A DNA stretch of 6,032 bases from Acidimicrobiaceae bacterium (GTDB lineage: Bacteria; Actinomycetota; Acidimicrobiia; Acidimicrobiales; MedAcidi-G1), in the NCBI GenBank assembly GCA_003541675.1, contig DPMC01000305.1, forward strand, positions 2,453 through 8,484, given 5' to 3'. The notes beneath the pieces are model-generated. The model was not told where the DNA came from. It saw only the letters and a list, made by a program, of their open reading frames with translations, and searched no databases. The first letter of the stretch is position 1; every line of letters begins with the position of its first letter. Shown here in pieces: positions 5,643 to 6,032 of this stretch. A program made the translations under genes and the position numbers.

Positions 5643-6032
5643 ATGACCCGCATGACCCCCAGCGAGGCCTTCGTCGAGACGATGGTGGCCAATGACGTCA
5701 CCACCACGTTCGGCATCATGGGCTCGGCGTTCATGGACGCCATGGACATCTTCGCTCCGGCCGGCATCCGCCTGGTGCCTGTAGTCCACGAGCAGGGTGC
5801 TGCCCACATGGCCGACGGCTATGCCCGGGTCAGCGGTCGCCACGGGGTGGTCATCGGCCAAAATGGCCCCGGCGTCTCCAATTGCGTGACGGCCATCGCC
5901 GCGGCCTTTTGGGCCCACAGCCCGGTGGTCATGATCACCCCGGAGACCGGGACCATGGGCCAGGGCCTAGGAGGCTTCCAGGAGGCCAACCAACTCCCGA
6001 TGTTCCAGGAGTTCGTCAAGTACCAGGGCCAC
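5643..6032 (+). CDS. xsc: Sulfoacetaldehyde acetyltransferase Xsc, N-terminal part (cut by the window end)
   Basis: The first 130 codons of a thiamine-diphosphate enzyme, open to the window edge. Xsc converts sulfoacetaldehyde and phosphate to acetyl phosphate and sulfite, the central step in taurine and other C2-sulfonate breakdown in the cytoplasm. The segment is the N-terminal pyrimidine-binding domain. It has TPSEAFVETMV, FGIMGSAFMDAMDIF (23-37), HEQGAAHMADGYAR (49-62) with cofactor-activating Glu50, GQNGPGVSN (73-81) and TMGQGLGGFQEANQ (about 103-116). The IMGSA, NGPG and GQG..GFQE blocks separate Xsc from acetolactate synthase and its relatives. The ATG is supported by AGGAG at 5631-5635, 7 bases upstream. 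Full-length Xsc is near 590 residues, so over three quarters lies outside. Taurine transaminase or dehydrogenase and phosphotransacetylase genes would be expected beyond the window. A divergent Xsc-like paralogue is the alternative. Confidence 0.85.
   Translation, partial: MTRMTPSEAFVETMVANDVTTTFGIMGSAFMDAMDIFAPAGIRLVPVVHEQGAAHMADGYARVSGRHGVVIGQNGPGVSNCVTAIAAAFWAHSPVVMITPETGTMGQGLGGFQEANQLPMFQEFVKYQGH

Overview
The window is GC-rich chromosomal DNA, densely coding, with frequent GTG starts and short intergenic gaps. It reads like a high-GC aerobic heterotroph. The gene mix (ectoine breakdown, sulfoacetaldehyde acetyltransferase, an MttB-family methyltransferase, a PhyH dioxygenase) and one promoter with an actinobacterial-looking TAnnnT -10 box suggest a marine or sponge-associated actinobacterium, perhaps of Acidimicrobiia type. 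That placement is inference, because no rRNA or marker gene is present. No mobile element, CRISPR array, tRNA or rRNA is visible, and no gene-free stretch exceeds 300 bases.

Layout. Bases 57-1586 (+) encode a full-length MttB-superfamily methyltransferase without pyrrolysine. After a 123-base convergent gap, 1710-2537 (-) encodes a phytanoyl-CoA-dioxygenase-family Fe(II)/2-oxoglutarate oxygenase with an intact HxD...H site. It is divergent from a small zinc-ribbon/two-helix DUF983 membrane protein (2629-3018, +), and the 91-base divergent gap holds a perfect 6-5-6 inverted repeat. Then come two tightly coupled genes: an ectoine-hydrolase (DoeA/EutD) type M24 protein (3079-4263) and an ArgE-type M20 deacetylase (4266-5444). 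After 198 bases containing a plausible promoter, the start of xsc, sulfoacetaldehyde acetyltransferase (5643 to the window end), is read.

How the genes fit together. DoeA would open the ectoine ring to N-acetyl-2,4-diaminobutyrate. The adjacent deacetylase would remove the acetyl group, taking the place normally held by DoeB/EutE, which belongs to a different (AstE/aspartoacylase) family. Xsc would turn taurine-derived sulfoacetaldehyde into acetyl phosphate and sulfite. The MttB-like protein most likely acts on a quaternary amine such as a betaine. Together this looks like a cluster for consuming compatible solutes (ectoine, taurine, perhaps betaines). The most notable point is the apparent swap of the second ectoine-degradation enzyme for an ArgE-like M20 hydrolase.
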